Assembly (NCBI GenBank): GCA_903889245.1
Contig: CAISWQ010000003.1
Span: 1 to 62,256 of the forward strand
Direction of reading: 5' to 3'
Origin: an uncultured Lentisphaerota bacterium
GTDB taxonomy: Bacteria > Verrucomicrobiota > Kiritimatiellia > CAIQIC01
DNA: 62,256 nt
Shown: positions 53,001 through 60,465 of the stretch, one piece after another
How the letters are laid out: each line of letters starts with the position of its first letter
How positions within the stretch are numbered: position 1 is the stretch's first letter
Translations under genes and position numbers: made by a program
Notes under the pieces: model-generated
The model's input: the letters and a program-made list of their open reading frames with translations, nothing else
Database searches by the model: none
What the model was told of the DNA's origin: nothing

Positions 53001-53330
53001 GACTGCCGTGGTGTGGACGTGGTTTGGTTTCCGGCCCGGCAGGAAGGCGTGCAACGTGCCATCGCGCGGTGTGGTGAAAAGTTCCCAGTGGGTTGCCGAA
53101 GCCTTGGTCTCGTGCGCTATGAGAATGTTATAGCCAGCCCGATCGGTGAGCTTGGCGCGGCACTCGACCGTCAGCGGCAGCGCGTCATAGGCCGGTTGTC
53201 CCGGCACGACGAGCGTTGTCGCAGCGCCATCCAATAGCCCGGCGCGCACGCCAGCGAGCGCCGCCCACGCCACGGCGGCCAGGGTCCATGACCAGCGACG
53301 TTGCAGAGCCTGTCTTTTGCGCTTGTGCAT
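50028..53330 (-). CDS. giant secreted HzsA-like dihaem protein with LamG and propeller domains
   Basis: 1100 residues. A basic start and hydrophobic segment (about 15-29) act as a signal. A LamG/concanavalin-like domain lies at about 30-200 (WHTVTAIMEVQRVRLFVDGA). A helical region follows, then a TolB/PD40-type propeller (VNVDGSNLVQLTDGDWNDFDP split, LPDGRVAFISERRGGF). Next is a region like the middle domain of hydrazine synthase alpha (AYFEAPVAKQLIFQALD), then two haem motifs, CLGCH and CLACH. Such proteins are widespread in PVC bacteria without anammox; the function is unknown. The start at 53330 is chosen by the signal. Confidence 0.75.
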   Translation of the reverse strand: MHKRKRQALQRRWSWTLAAVAWAALAGVRAGLLDGAATTLVVPGQPAYDALPLTVECRAKLTDRAGYNILIAHETKASATHWELFTTPRDGTLHAFLPGRKPNHVHTTAVITDGQWHTVTAIMEVQRVRLFVDGALHADAVTTAPAGNQVPGPLVIGGLVEGGFGCAGQLRGVRLSKGVRPPASGKDEAEWTADEATIGLWRFDATAPSQDDSTLHNHGQLRTRLITSADGLGGGGMSTALLPLPAPADAAPLRAALTDSSQRLRLQTVAAEKIRDAVLRQWQRDFLWQDKKEYPEQRPGGAEAGTLKQQSYDPHALPQAGDGGPLGAVLRRTAALITRLEHEPHGPEWAARLADFHALRTAVAGARAAPESADYFAHYLAACALRRGFALDNPLLDFGELVCVARGTFAGSVRSNPATADVQGGHFATQYFGFNALPGGGLYRIGHFKGEPQVVNILANSIVQNGRLKGRKLDRGAFATPDLSFDGQTLVFAWTENREHRWNYATNTCFHLFKVNVDGSNLVQLTDGDWNDFDPCWLPDGRVAFISERRGGFIRCFAAALNVRNYVLCSIRDDGGDLAALSYFETSEWNPTVNNDGRLVFTRWDYVDRENCLGTRFWISNPDGTNPRAPHGNYPHPYHTFADHQPWQVVNGREVDSRRGTPLVEMGIRAVPGSPLYLFTAAPHHGEVFGSLCMLDLRQPDDGHLSQIRRITPDEPFPETETPGRRHYKYGTPWPLNEDFFLCNIWEDVFLLDRYGNKELLCGLRDLPCAQDERLRLIDPLPLRARPRPPVIPPAVRQPGGTDTPRATIAVMNVYDSDLPFPPGTRIKWLRVVQALPKTNHAMGEPMIGFERENTPRIPLGLVPVEEDGSAYFEAPVAKQLIFQALDENFRAVQSMRSVAFVHPGERLTCLGCHESPQRAAVQPAKAPLALARAPSRLQPECGPVEPVSYYRQIKPLFERRCLACHQEKQKGPQDMSYAALKEGYTFWFSGAMAWNMTTAYSGIHGGSRTIPGRFGALNSKIGQTLFNKTHLAAVPEKERHQIIQWLDCNSSRLGAYEREADQLRGELVWPSLDVDPRNVTGVEGLAPGLTGLFWHGTRP

Positions 53331-53401
53331 GGCGGTCACTCTCGCCGAGGCCGCGGCTGTTGTCTTGCCCCCGAACGGCAGATTTTTGTCTGGGAGCGGC
53401 A

Positions 53402-54142
53402 TCAACCGCCGGCGCCACGATAATGCGCGCGGTAGGCCCGCGGGGTGCGGCCCATCTGGCGGCGGAACTCGTGATTGAAATGGCTCTGGTCGGCGAACCC
53501 GCATTCGACCGCGACCGCCGCAAAGGATTGGGTGGTGAAGACCAGCGCGCGACAGGCCATGCGGACACGCAGCTTGCGGAGGTAGTGCTGCGGCGTGACG
53601 TGGAAACTCTGCCGGAACTTCCGCTCGAAGGCGCGCACGGAACAGCCGGACAGGCGGGCCAGCTCGCGGTTGGGCAGCGCCCGGCTGTAACCCTCCCGCA
53701 TCCGGTTCAGCGCGGCGGCAAAGCTGTAGGTTGCACCCAACCCGCGGGCGTCGGCGCCGAGGTCGCGGGTTGTACCCGCGGTGCCGATGATGCGCCCGCG
53801 CGCATCGCGCAGTGGCACCTTGTTGGTCACGCTCCACTGCGGCGGCACGTTCGTTCCGCCGACCAATTCAATGCGGTTATGGACCTCATGCCCCTTGAGC
53901 ACCTGCTCGTCATCGAACCAGAACTGATCGGCGAGGAACGCCGGCGAGAGCTCGTAGTCGGTTTTGCCAACGATGTGTGCGACCTCCTCGAGCGCGTAAT
54001 TGATCAACAGCGTGCGGTTGGCGTGGAGATAACGATTCCGGCGATCCTTGATCCAGAACTGCACCTGCTCCAGGTGGTCGAACAAACTCACGAGGCCGGC
54101 CACCAGGGCCTCCAGCCTGAAGGGTTGGAAACGGGCTTTCAT
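53402..54142 (-). CDS. PAS domain AraC-family regulator
   Basis: 246 residues. An N-terminal PAS domain (FDHLEQVQFWIKDRRNRYLHAN, split; then GKTDYELSPAFLADQ and GTAGTTRDLG) is fused to an AraC-type double helix-turn-helix (RELARLSGCSVRAFERKFRQ and FAAVAVECGFADQSHFNHEFRR, each a helix pair). The PAS may bind a ligand or sense redox. It is divergent from the GH127-like gene, its likely target. The frame is open upstream without homology; ATG 54142 gives a clean PAS start. Confidence 0.87.
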   Translation of the reverse strand: MKARFQPFRLEALVAGLVSLFDHLEQVQFWIKDRRNRYLHANRTLLINYALEEVAHIVGKTDYELSPAFLADQFWFDDEQVLKGHEVHNRIELVGGTNVPPQWSVTNKVPLRDARGRIIGTAGTTRDLGADARGLGATYSFAAALNRMREGYSRALPNRELARLSGCSVRAFERKFRQSFHVTPQHYLRKLRVRMACRALVFTTQSFAAVAVECGFADQSHFNHEFRRQMGRTPRAYRAHYRGAGG

Positions 54143-54271
54143 CCCCGCAGCCGGCGCGGCTGGCTGGCCGGACAACCGTTGGTGGTTTCGTGGCACGGCC
54201 GCATTGTACGGCGCGCCCACGCTTTGGCAATCAGCTTGTCTTGCCCCGGGCGCGGCCTATACTCCGCGCCC

Positions 54272-55996
54272 ATGAAAACTGCACGCCGCCTTGTCCTCCT
54301 GGCCCTCGGCCTGTGCGTCACCGCCGGCGCGGGCGAGCTGACCACCCGCATGCACCTGACGTTCGACCGCATCCGCCACGGCGGGCCGCCGACCTTCACC
54401 GACGCCTTCGTCCTGGCCGATGCCGTGCCGAAGCACGAGCGGCGCTTCACCGAGTTCAGCGGCGATGTCTCCGGCCGTTACCTCGGCGCGCTGGCGATGC
54501 TGGCCTTACACGAGGACCGTTCGATACCGGAACTGGACCGTATCGCGACGGAGTTGCTGAAGCTGCAAAAGCCGGACGGCCACTTTGGCGAGCCCTTCAG
54601 CACCAACGCGGTCACCAAGAGCGACATGGCGCTGCTTTGGGGCAACGGCCGGTTGCTGGTCGGCCTGCTGGAATACAACCGCTTCAAGCCGTCACAGCGC
54701 ATCGTGGACTGCGCGCGCAAGCTGGGTGATTGCTTCGTCGCGCTGGGGCCGCGGCTGAACGATCCCAAGGTGCTCAAGGAGTTCAGCGGCGATCAGGTGG
54801 CGGTGGGCTACATCTGCTGGACCCAGATCATCGAGGGGCTGGTCGAGCTGCACCGGGTGACACAGGACAACCGCTACCTCGGCCTCGCCGAGGAAATCGC
54901 CGGCCATACCCATCGCCATCCCAAACAGCACAGCCACGGCTTCGTCACCGCGCTGCGCGGCCTCGTGGAACTCTACCGCGCCACCCACGACAAAAAGTGG
55001 CTGCAGCAGGCCGAGGCCGAGTGGGAGGGCCTCCTCGCCTCCGGCAACCTGTGGCCGCACGGCGCGTTGCCGGAGGTTTTCAAACCGATGCCGCAGATGC
55101 GTTCCGAGGGCTGCTCCGAGGCCGACTGGCTGCGCTTCAACCTCGCGCTCTGGGGCGAAACCCGTAAACCGCGCTACCTCGAAAACGCCGAGCTGACCCT
55201 GTTCAACGAATTTTTCTGCAACCAGTTTCACACCGGCGATTTTGGCCATCACGATTTCACCGCCGATGGCCTCGGCCACAGCGCCGCGCGCGCCTGGTGG
55301 TGCTGTACCTTCCACGGCCTGCGCGCGATGCCCGAGGTCATGAACAGCGCCTTCCATGCTGATGCCGCCGCCCTCTGTTATGATCTGCCCGTGGATGGCG
55401 AAGGCGCCAGCACGGGCCTGACCTTGCGCGCCGACGCCAACCTCGGACACGACGCCACCGTGACGCTTTCCGTCCGGGCCTGCGATGACCGGGAACACAT
55501 CCTGCGCATCCGCAAGCCCGCCTGGGCCACGACGGTCGAGGTCACCTTGCGCCGCCAGCCGCTGGCGGGCGTGACGAACGCGCCGGTGCTGGAGCTCAAG
55601 CGCCGCTGGGAGTGCGGCGAAACCCTGACGTTGACCTACACGTTCGCCACGCGCCTCGTCACCAGCCCGCACTACCCGGGCCGCATCGCGTTCCGGCACG
55701 GCCCGTGGTTCCTCGGCGTCAACGAGGCCGACGCGCCGACGTTCTTCGATGAGCCCTATCAACTCAACCGCATCATCGTCCCCGCCACAACCAACGACGT
55801 GGTCCGCCTGCAACCTGCGACCGACCGCTTTACCCGCCGCAGCCCGTTCGTCGCGAGCGGCGCGCATCTGGCGCTGCCCTATGAGCCCGGCGGCTACCGC
55901 TGCCAGCCGCAGACCGTCACGCTCCGGCCCATCGCCGAGCACACCAACCTCGGCGACACCACGCCGTGGCAGTTCTGGTTCCTCCCGAAGAAATAG
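54272..55996 (+). CDS. secreted GH127-like beta-L-arabinofuranosidase family protein
   Basis: 574 residues. A signal peptide (1-20) is followed by an (alpha/alpha)6 barrel (LGALAMLALHEDRSIPELD, LLKLQKPDGHFGEP) and the conserved double-cysteine region RAWWCCTFHGLRAMPE. In GH127, neighbouring Cys and Glu bind zinc and one Cys is the nucleophile. A C-terminal beta domain follows (LRADANLGHDATVTLSV). Length and order match GH127/DUF1680. The sugar could be L-arabinose or a related sugar. The divergent PAS-AraC gene is a likely regulator. Confidence 0.85.
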   Translation: MKTARRLVLLALGLCVTAGAGELTTRMHLTFDRIRHGGPPTFTDAFVLADAVPKHERRFTEFSGDVSGRYLGALAMLALHEDRSIPELDRIATELLKLQKPDGHFGEPFSTNAVTKSDMALLWGNGRLLVGLLEYNRFKPSQRIVDCARKLGDCFVALGPRLNDPKVLKEFSGDQVAVGYICWTQIIEGLVELHRVTQDNRYLGLAEEIAGHTHRHPKQHSHGFVTALRGLVELYRATHDKKWLQQAEAEWEGLLASGNLWPHGALPEVFKPMPQMRSEGCSEADWLRFNLALWGETRKPRYLENAELTLFNEFFCNQFHTGDFGHHDFTADGLGHSAARAWWCCTFHGLRAMPEVMNSAFHADAAALCYDLPVDGEGASTGLTLRADANLGHDATVTLSVRACDDREHILRIRKPAWATTVEVTLRRQPLAGVTNAPVLELKRRWECGETLTLTYTFATRLVTSPHYPGRIAFRHGPWFLGVNEADAPTFFDEPYQLNRIIVPATTNDVVRLQPATDRFTRRSPFVASGAHLALPYEPGGYRCQPQTVTLRPIAEHTNLGDTTPWQFWFLPKK

Positions 55997-56096
55997 AAGC
56001 CGACCGAACTCCGCAGGCCCCGCCAGCGCTTGCATCGCGCGGTGGTCTTTGCTATCAAGCGCCGCCCCGGTTAGGCCCGGGCAGCAGGAGAAACTT

Positions 56097-57314
56097 ATGG
56101 CCACGGAAAAATTGGTCGGTAACATGCTGATCGCCCAGAGCGGCGGTCCCACAGTCGTCATCAACCAGAGCCTCGTCGGCGCGGTGCTGGAGGCGAAGAA
56201 GCACAAGGAGATCAAGAAGATCTACGGCTCGCTCCACGGCCTCAAGGGCATCCTGGAAGAAAACCTCTGCGACCTCGGCAAGGAAACGAAGCAGAACCTC
56301 GAACTCGTCGCCCAGACGCCCTCCTCCGCGCTCGGCTCCGTCCGCAAGAAACCCACGCCGGAAGATTGCGTGAAGGTCTTCGCCGTGCTCCAGAAGTACA
56401 ACATCCGCTACTTCTTCTACATCGGCGGCAACGATAGCGCCGAGACCACGCACATCATCAACGAGGCCGCGCAGCAGGCCGGCTACCAGATGAAGTGCTT
56501 CCACATCTGCAAGACGATTGACAACGACCTGCGCGAGAACGACCACACCCCCGGCTTCGGCAGCGCCGGCAAGTTCGTCGCCCAGGCGTTCATGGGCGAT
56601 AACCTCGACAACCGCGCCCTGCCCGGCGTCAAGATCAACGTCATCATGGGCCGGGGCGCCGGCTTCCTCACCGCCGCCTCCGCGCTCGCCCGCGTGTTCC
56701 CCGGCGACGGCCCGCACCTGATCTACATCCCCGAACGCCCGTTCTCGCTCCCGCAGTTCGTCGCCGACGTCCAGCGCGTCATGGCCGGGCAGAAGCGCTG
56801 CGTCGTCGCCGTCAGCGAGGGCATCGTGGATGAGACCGGCGAGCCCATCGCCAGCAAATTCATCTCCGAGGTGGATTCGCACGGCAACAAGCAGCTCTCC
56901 GGCAGCGGCGCGCTCGGCGATGCGCTCGCGAAGGAGATCAAGGAGAAGGCGCAGATTTCCCGCGTCCGCTCCGACACCTTTGGCTATCTCCAGCGCAGCT
57001 TCACCGGCGTTGTCAGCGCCGTGGACGCGAAGGAAGCGCGGCTCGCCGGCGCGAGCGCCGTCAAGTTCGCCTGCGGCGGCCAGTTCAACAACGGCTCTAC
57101 CGCGATCAAACGCGCACCGGGCAAGATCTACAAGACCTGGATCGAGCGTACTGAGTTGCGCAACGTCGCCAAGGAAACGCGGCACATGCCCGACGAGTTC
57201 ATCAACGCCGCGGGCAACGATGTGACGCCGGCCTTCATCAAGTACGCCGCACCCATCGTCGGCCCGCTGCCGAAGATCGGCCGCCTGAAGGCCGCGCCGG
57301 TCTCGAAGAAGTAA
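56097..57314 (+). CDS. pfp: pyrophosphate-dependent 6-phosphofructokinase
   Basis: 405 residues. It phosphorylates fructose 6-phosphate, reversibly using PPi. Motifs: AQSGGPTVVINQSLVG, IGGNDSAETT (Asp after GGN, the PPi-type residue), CKTIDNDL, MGRGAGFLTAAS and the ERPF substrate loop. CAGGAG lies before the ATG at 56097. PPi-type PFKs are common in PVC bacteria. A palindrome array follows the stop. It is a housekeeping glycolysis gene and lies outside any sugar operon here. Confidence 0.93.
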   Translation: MATEKLVGNMLIAQSGGPTVVINQSLVGAVLEAKKHKEIKKIYGSLHGLKGILEENLCDLGKETKQNLELVAQTPSSALGSVRKKPTPEDCVKVFAVLQKYNIRYFFYIGGNDSAETTHIINEAAQQAGYQMKCFHICKTIDNDLRENDHTPGFGSAGKFVAQAFMGDNLDNRALPGVKINVIMGRGAGFLTAASALARVFPGDGPHLIYIPERPFSLPQFVADVQRVMAGQKRCVVAVSEGIVDETGEPIASKFISEVDSHGNKQLSGSGALGDALAKEIKEKAQISRVRSDTFGYLQRSFTGVVSAVDAKEARLAGASAVKFACGGQFNNGSTAIKRAPGKIYKTWIERTELRNVAKETRHMPDEFINAAGNDVTPAFIKYAAPIVGPLPKIGRLKAAPVSKK

Positions 57315-57342
57315 CCGCGACCGCGCCAACCCCGGCCGGGTT

Positions 57343-57420
57343 TTCCAAGGCTTGGAAAAAAGAGCCGTGACATGTTCCCATCCTTGGAAAATCCGGGCGG
57401 TCGTTTTCCCATCCTTGGAA
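57343..57420. repeat. palindrome array 10, three units
   Basis: Cores are centred at 57350, 57382 and 57413 (pitch 32 and 31). It lies between the PFK stop and the next gene. The second and third units share a TTCCCATCCTTGGAA variant, which suggests local duplication or gene conversion. Confidence 0.94.
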
Positions 57421-57452
57421 ACGCCCCGCGGAACATGCTACGGTCGCGGCGC

Positions 57453-58400
57453 ATGTTTTGTCTTCGCGTCATCGTGCTGGGCGGTCTGCTGGGGCTCGGA
57501 GCGGCGCGCGCCGACCTGATCGCGCCGGTCAAAGGCGCCATCACCAACACGGCGCAAAAGCTGGATACGCTCCACGATGACCTGAACGTCCGGATGCAAC
57601 GGGTCACGCGCAGCCTGGACTCGTTCTTCAAGCGGCCCGATGCGCCGGAGGCCATCAGCAACTCCACGGCGCGCGTCCGGCTGGGGATCAAGCTCAAGGA
57701 TGCGGACGGTGCCTCGCTCCAGTCGGCCTTCAATGGCAAGGTCGCCATGCCCTATGCCGAGGAACGGTTGCACCTCTTTGCCGACAACATCAAGCGTGGC
57801 GCGCTGCCGGGCGCGGAGGATCCGACCGTGCGCGACGATGGCGTGCAGGTGGGCGCGCGTTGGTGGCTGCTCAACCGCCTGCGCTCGCACATCCACCTGG
57901 AAGGCGGCATCCGGTTCCACGGCATTCCCGATCCCTTCACACAACTGGAGTTTGAGTATGAGCGCAAGCTGGCGGGCTGGGTTGGCCGTTTCACGCAGGA
58001 CGCCTTCTACTACGCGAAGGAGGGGGCCGGCGAACTGACGCAGGTGGACTTGGAACGCGAGTTCCGCGACAAGTCCTTTTTCCGCAGCACCACGGCCGCG
58101 CAATATACCGAGGAGACACACGGCGTGGAATTCGAGCAGACGGTGTTCTATGCCTACCCGCTGCCCGGCCGGCACCGCAAGGTGATCCCCAGTGCCAGCC
58201 TGTTCGCGCACAAATGCGGGCCGTTTCTGATGGACAACTACCGCGTCAACGTCACCTACCGGACGGGTTTCTTCCGGCCGTGGATGGTGTTGGAACTCAC
58301 GCCGCAGATCGAATTTCCGCGCGAGCGGGATTACACCTGCACCCCCTCCATCGTTGTCGCCCTGGAGTTCTGGTTCGGCAGCCTTCCGGAGGACAAGTGA
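57453..58400 (+). CDS. exported beta-rich protein, possibly outer-membrane
   Basis: About 315 residues with a signal peptide (VIVLGGLLGLGAARA). After a short helical start (about 25-50, THDDLNVRMQRVTRSLD-like), it alternates polar and aromatic strands to a C-terminus ending in VVALEFWFG. This pattern suggests a beta-barrel of the transporter or DUF type. I recognise no family. The start is ATG 57453 or 57435; sequence before this is palindrome-derived. A role with PFK or the next gene is not evident. Confidence 0.65.
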   Translation: MFCLRVIVLGGLLGLGAARADLIAPVKGAITNTAQKLDTLHDDLNVRMQRVTRSLDSFFKRPDAPEAISNSTARVRLGIKLKDADGASLQSAFNGKVAMPYAEERLHLFADNIKRGALPGAEDPTVRDDGVQVGARWWLLNRLRSHIHLEGGIRFHGIPDPFTQLEFEYERKLAGWVGRFTQDAFYYAKEGAGELTQVDLEREFRDKSFFRSTTAAQYTEETHGVEFEQTVFYAYPLPGRHRKVIPSASLFAHKCGPFLMDNYRVNVTYRTGFFRPWMVLELTPQIEFPRERDYTCTPSIVVALEFWFGSLPEDK

Positions 58401-58483
58401 GCCGGACGCTGACGCATTGACTTGGTGCGGCGGCGCGGTATGGTTCCGCGCGTGTGTGAACCCGCGTACGAAAGGACATGCAG

Positions 58484-59461
58484 ATGAGTTGCCGGAAGAT
58501 TTCGCGCCGTGATTTTACGCGCCGGGTGATGCTCGGCACCGCCGCCGCGTTGAGCCTCGAGGACCGCCATCTGCTCGCCAAGCCGACCGAACCCGCCGCC
58601 GCGGTACAGCCGGCCAAGGCCGGGTCGCAGGGCACGCTGCCGACGGGCAAGATCGGCGACCTGGAACTCTCGCGCCTGATCATGGGCGGCAACCTGATCG
58701 GCGGCTTCGCGCACAGCCGCGACCTGATGTACGTCTCGCCCCTGCTCAAGCACTACTTCACGCCGGAGAAGGTGCTGGAAACGCTGGCCCTCGCCGAGCA
58801 GCACGGCATCAACTGTGTCAACACCAACCCGGAGGGCGCGCACCTCATCCAGCGCTACTGGAAGGAGCGCGGCGGCAAGATCAAGTGGATGGTGCAGGGC
58901 TCCCCCAGCAGCACGGACAATTTCGAGAGCCTCAAGCGGCTGGTGGATGCGGGCGCGGACACGATCTATATCCAGGGCAATTCCGGCGACAGGCTCGCGC
59001 GCGACGGCAACGCCGACCTGATCGGCAAGGCGCTGGAGTTCATCAAGACGAACGGCCTGCCCGCGGGCATTGCGGGCCACGAGCTGCGCACACCGATGTT
59101 CGTCGAGAAGGCCGGCCTCGCGCCCGACTACTACGTGAAAACGCTGCACAGCACCGACTATTGGTCCACCCGCCGGCCGGGGCAGGACAAGGACATCATT
59201 GATAACTACAACGTGGACAACTACTGGTGCAAGGAGCCCGACGAAGTCACCAAGTACATGGCCGGCGTCAAGCGGCCGTGGATCGCCTACAAGGTGATGG
59301 CCGCCGGCGCGATCAAACCGCGGCCGGCGTTCAAGTATGCGTTCGAGCATGGCGCGGACTTCATCCTCGCGGGCATCTTCGATTTTCAGGTGGCCGAGGA
59401 CACGCAGATCGCGCGCGAGGTGCTTGCCAAGGTCAACCGCGCGCGGCCGTGGATGGCGTGA
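58484..59461 (+). CDS. Tat-exported aldo/keto-reductase-like protein
   Basis: 325 residues. The leader KISRRDFTRRVMLGTAAALS carries the twin-arginine motif. The rest is TIM-barrel-like (KIGDLELSRLIMGGNLIGGF, GADTIYIQGNSGDRLARDG, IAYKVMAAGAI), which looks like the aldo/keto reductase superfamily. I cannot see an intact D-Y-K-H tetrad: GINCVNTNPEGAHLIQRYW replaces it, so it may be non-enzymatic or atypical. AAAGGA lies 7 bases before ATG 58484, favouring it over 58478. Confidence 0.75.
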   Translation: MSCRKISRRDFTRRVMLGTAAALSLEDRHLLAKPTEPAAAVQPAKAGSQGTLPTGKIGDLELSRLIMGGNLIGGFAHSRDLMYVSPLLKHYFTPEKVLETLALAEQHGINCVNTNPEGAHLIQRYWKERGGKIKWMVQGSPSSTDNFESLKRLVDAGADTIYIQGNSGDRLARDGNADLIGKALEFIKTNGLPAGIAGHELRTPMFVEKAGLAPDYYVKTLHSTDYWSTRRPGQDKDIIDNYNVDNYWCKEPDEVTKYMAGVKRPWIAYKVMAAGAIKPRPAFKYAFEHGADFILAGIFDFQVAEDTQIAREVLAKVNRARPWMA

Positions 59462-59465
59462 TGCG

Positions 59466-59969
59466 ATGGAGAGCGGCTTCAGCCTCGGCTCGAACCTCGG
59501 CGATCGGCTGGTCAACCTGCGCACCGCCCGTCGGCGCCTTGCCGCCCTGCCGGGTGTGCGCGAACTAGCGGTCGCGCCCATCTACGAGACCGAACCCGTC
59601 GGCGTGCAACCGGAATTCCGTCACCTCGCCTTCCTCAATACGGTCATCATCCTTGACGGGCCTTTTTCGCCTCAGGAGTGGCGGAAACGGACGGCGCAAA
59701 TCGAAGATGAACTCGGCCGCGTGCGCGCCGCGGACAAGTTCGCACCGCGCACACTGGACATTGACGTGCTCTACGTGGGCGAACACTGTGTGGACGAAGG
59801 CGGCCTGACCATCCCGCACCCGCGCTGGACGCAGCGGCGCTTCGTGCTTCAGCCGTTGGCCGACGTGCGTCCGAACCTGATGCTACCCGATAGCGACCGC
59901 ACGGTCCTGCAACTACTGGTCGCGTTCCCGCCCGGTGCATCCGTGACCAGGTTCCCGGCCTCCTGGTGA
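59466..59969 (+). CDS. folK: 2-amino-4-hydroxy-6-hydroxymethyldihydropteridine pyrophosphokinase (HPPK)
   Basis: 167 residues. It transfers pyrophosphate from ATP to the pterin in folate synthesis. Motifs: SLGSNLGDRLVNLRTA, FLNTVIIL and the signature APRTLDIDVLYV. It begins 4 bases after the previous stop. The N-terminus is short but the fold appears complete. No folP or folB is in the window. The following hairpin acts as its terminator. Confidence 0.92.
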   Translation: MESGFSLGSNLGDRLVNLRTARRRLAALPGVRELAVAPIYETEPVGVQPEFRHLAFLNTVIILDGPFSPQEWRKRTAQIEDELGRVRAADKFAPRTLDIDVLYVGEHCVDEGGLTIPHPRWTQRRFVLQPLADVRPNLMLPDSDRTVLQLLVAFPPGASVTRFPASW

Positions 59970-59983
59970 ACCACGGCCGCATC

Positions 59984-60013
59984 AAATTCCACACTTAGGA
60001 AAGTGTGGAATTT
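59984..60013. terminator. terminator hairpin after folK
   Basis: A perfect 13-bp stem AAATTCCACACTT / AAGTGTGGAATTT with loop AGGA, followed by TATTTTG, 15 bases after the folK stop. A related hairpin at 60112-60129 (CACACTT / AAGTGTG, loop GGGA) is a partial copy of the same sequence. Confidence 0.75.
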
Positions 60014-60111
60014 TATTTTGCCTGTTTATATGAAGGCCCTTGGAGACCTGTCTCCGCACGGTTTCATGGGGTATTCTTTCAAGCTGGCCCATGACTGGCC
60101 GCGCGGAATTC

Positions 60112-60129
60112 CACACTTGGGAAAGTGTG
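60112..60129. repeat. partial second copy of the folK terminator hairpin
   Basis: CACACTT-GGGA-AAGTGTG inside a GGAATTC context. It shares the TTCCACACTT arm with the hairpin at 59984-60013, about 120 bases away. The interval between (60014-60198) contains no gene. Confidence 0.65.
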
Positions 60130-60198
60130 CGATTGAAGATGGCGGGCAGATCGGTTGCAATCTTGCGCCGCGCGGCGCGGCCCGCTATCGTCCCCGCC

Positions 60199-60465
60199 AT
60201 GCAGCAGTTTGAGCAATTCCGGGCGAGCGAGCTGTATTGCCCCAAGTGCCGCACGGCGCGGCCGGTGCGGGAGCGGCTGCTGCTGGTGCTGCCGCACGCG
60301 GAACTCTTCGACTACCGCTGCACCATCTGCGCCACGTCGCTTGGTCAACGCGAGGTGAAAGCCCCGCCGCTAGGCGCGGCGCTGTCGCGGCCGCCACCGC
60401 GGCCACCCGCACCGCCGGGTGCGCGACGTGTACCGCGCGCTTTTCTGGGAGGTCGTCCGTCATGA
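60199..60465 (+). CDS. small zinc-ribbon protein
   Basis: 88 residues. Two CXXC knuckles, CPKC (near residue 14) and CTIC (near residue 41), probably hold one zinc. The Pro/Arg-rich C-terminus looks disordered. Its stop overlaps the hpt start by four bases (ATGA), so translation is coupled. A Zn-ribbon of this size beside hpt may bind nucleic acid or a protein partner, but the function is unknown. Confidence 0.65.
   Translation: MQQFEQFRASELYCPKCRTARPVRERLLLVLPHAELFDYRCTICATSLGQREVKAPPLGAALSRPPPRPPAPPGARRVPRAFLGGRPS

Noticed and set aside
50028-53330. Evidence of anammox (hydrazine synthase)
   Set aside because: Only one HzsA-like region is present, fused to LamG and propeller domains. There are no HzsB/C or hydrazine dehydrogenase genes, and such proteins are common in non-anammox PVC bacteria.
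53216-54271. Long N-terminal extension of the GH127-like gene
   Set aside because: The extension overlaps the PAS-AraC gene on the other strand and shows no domain. A signal peptide starts cleanly at 54272.
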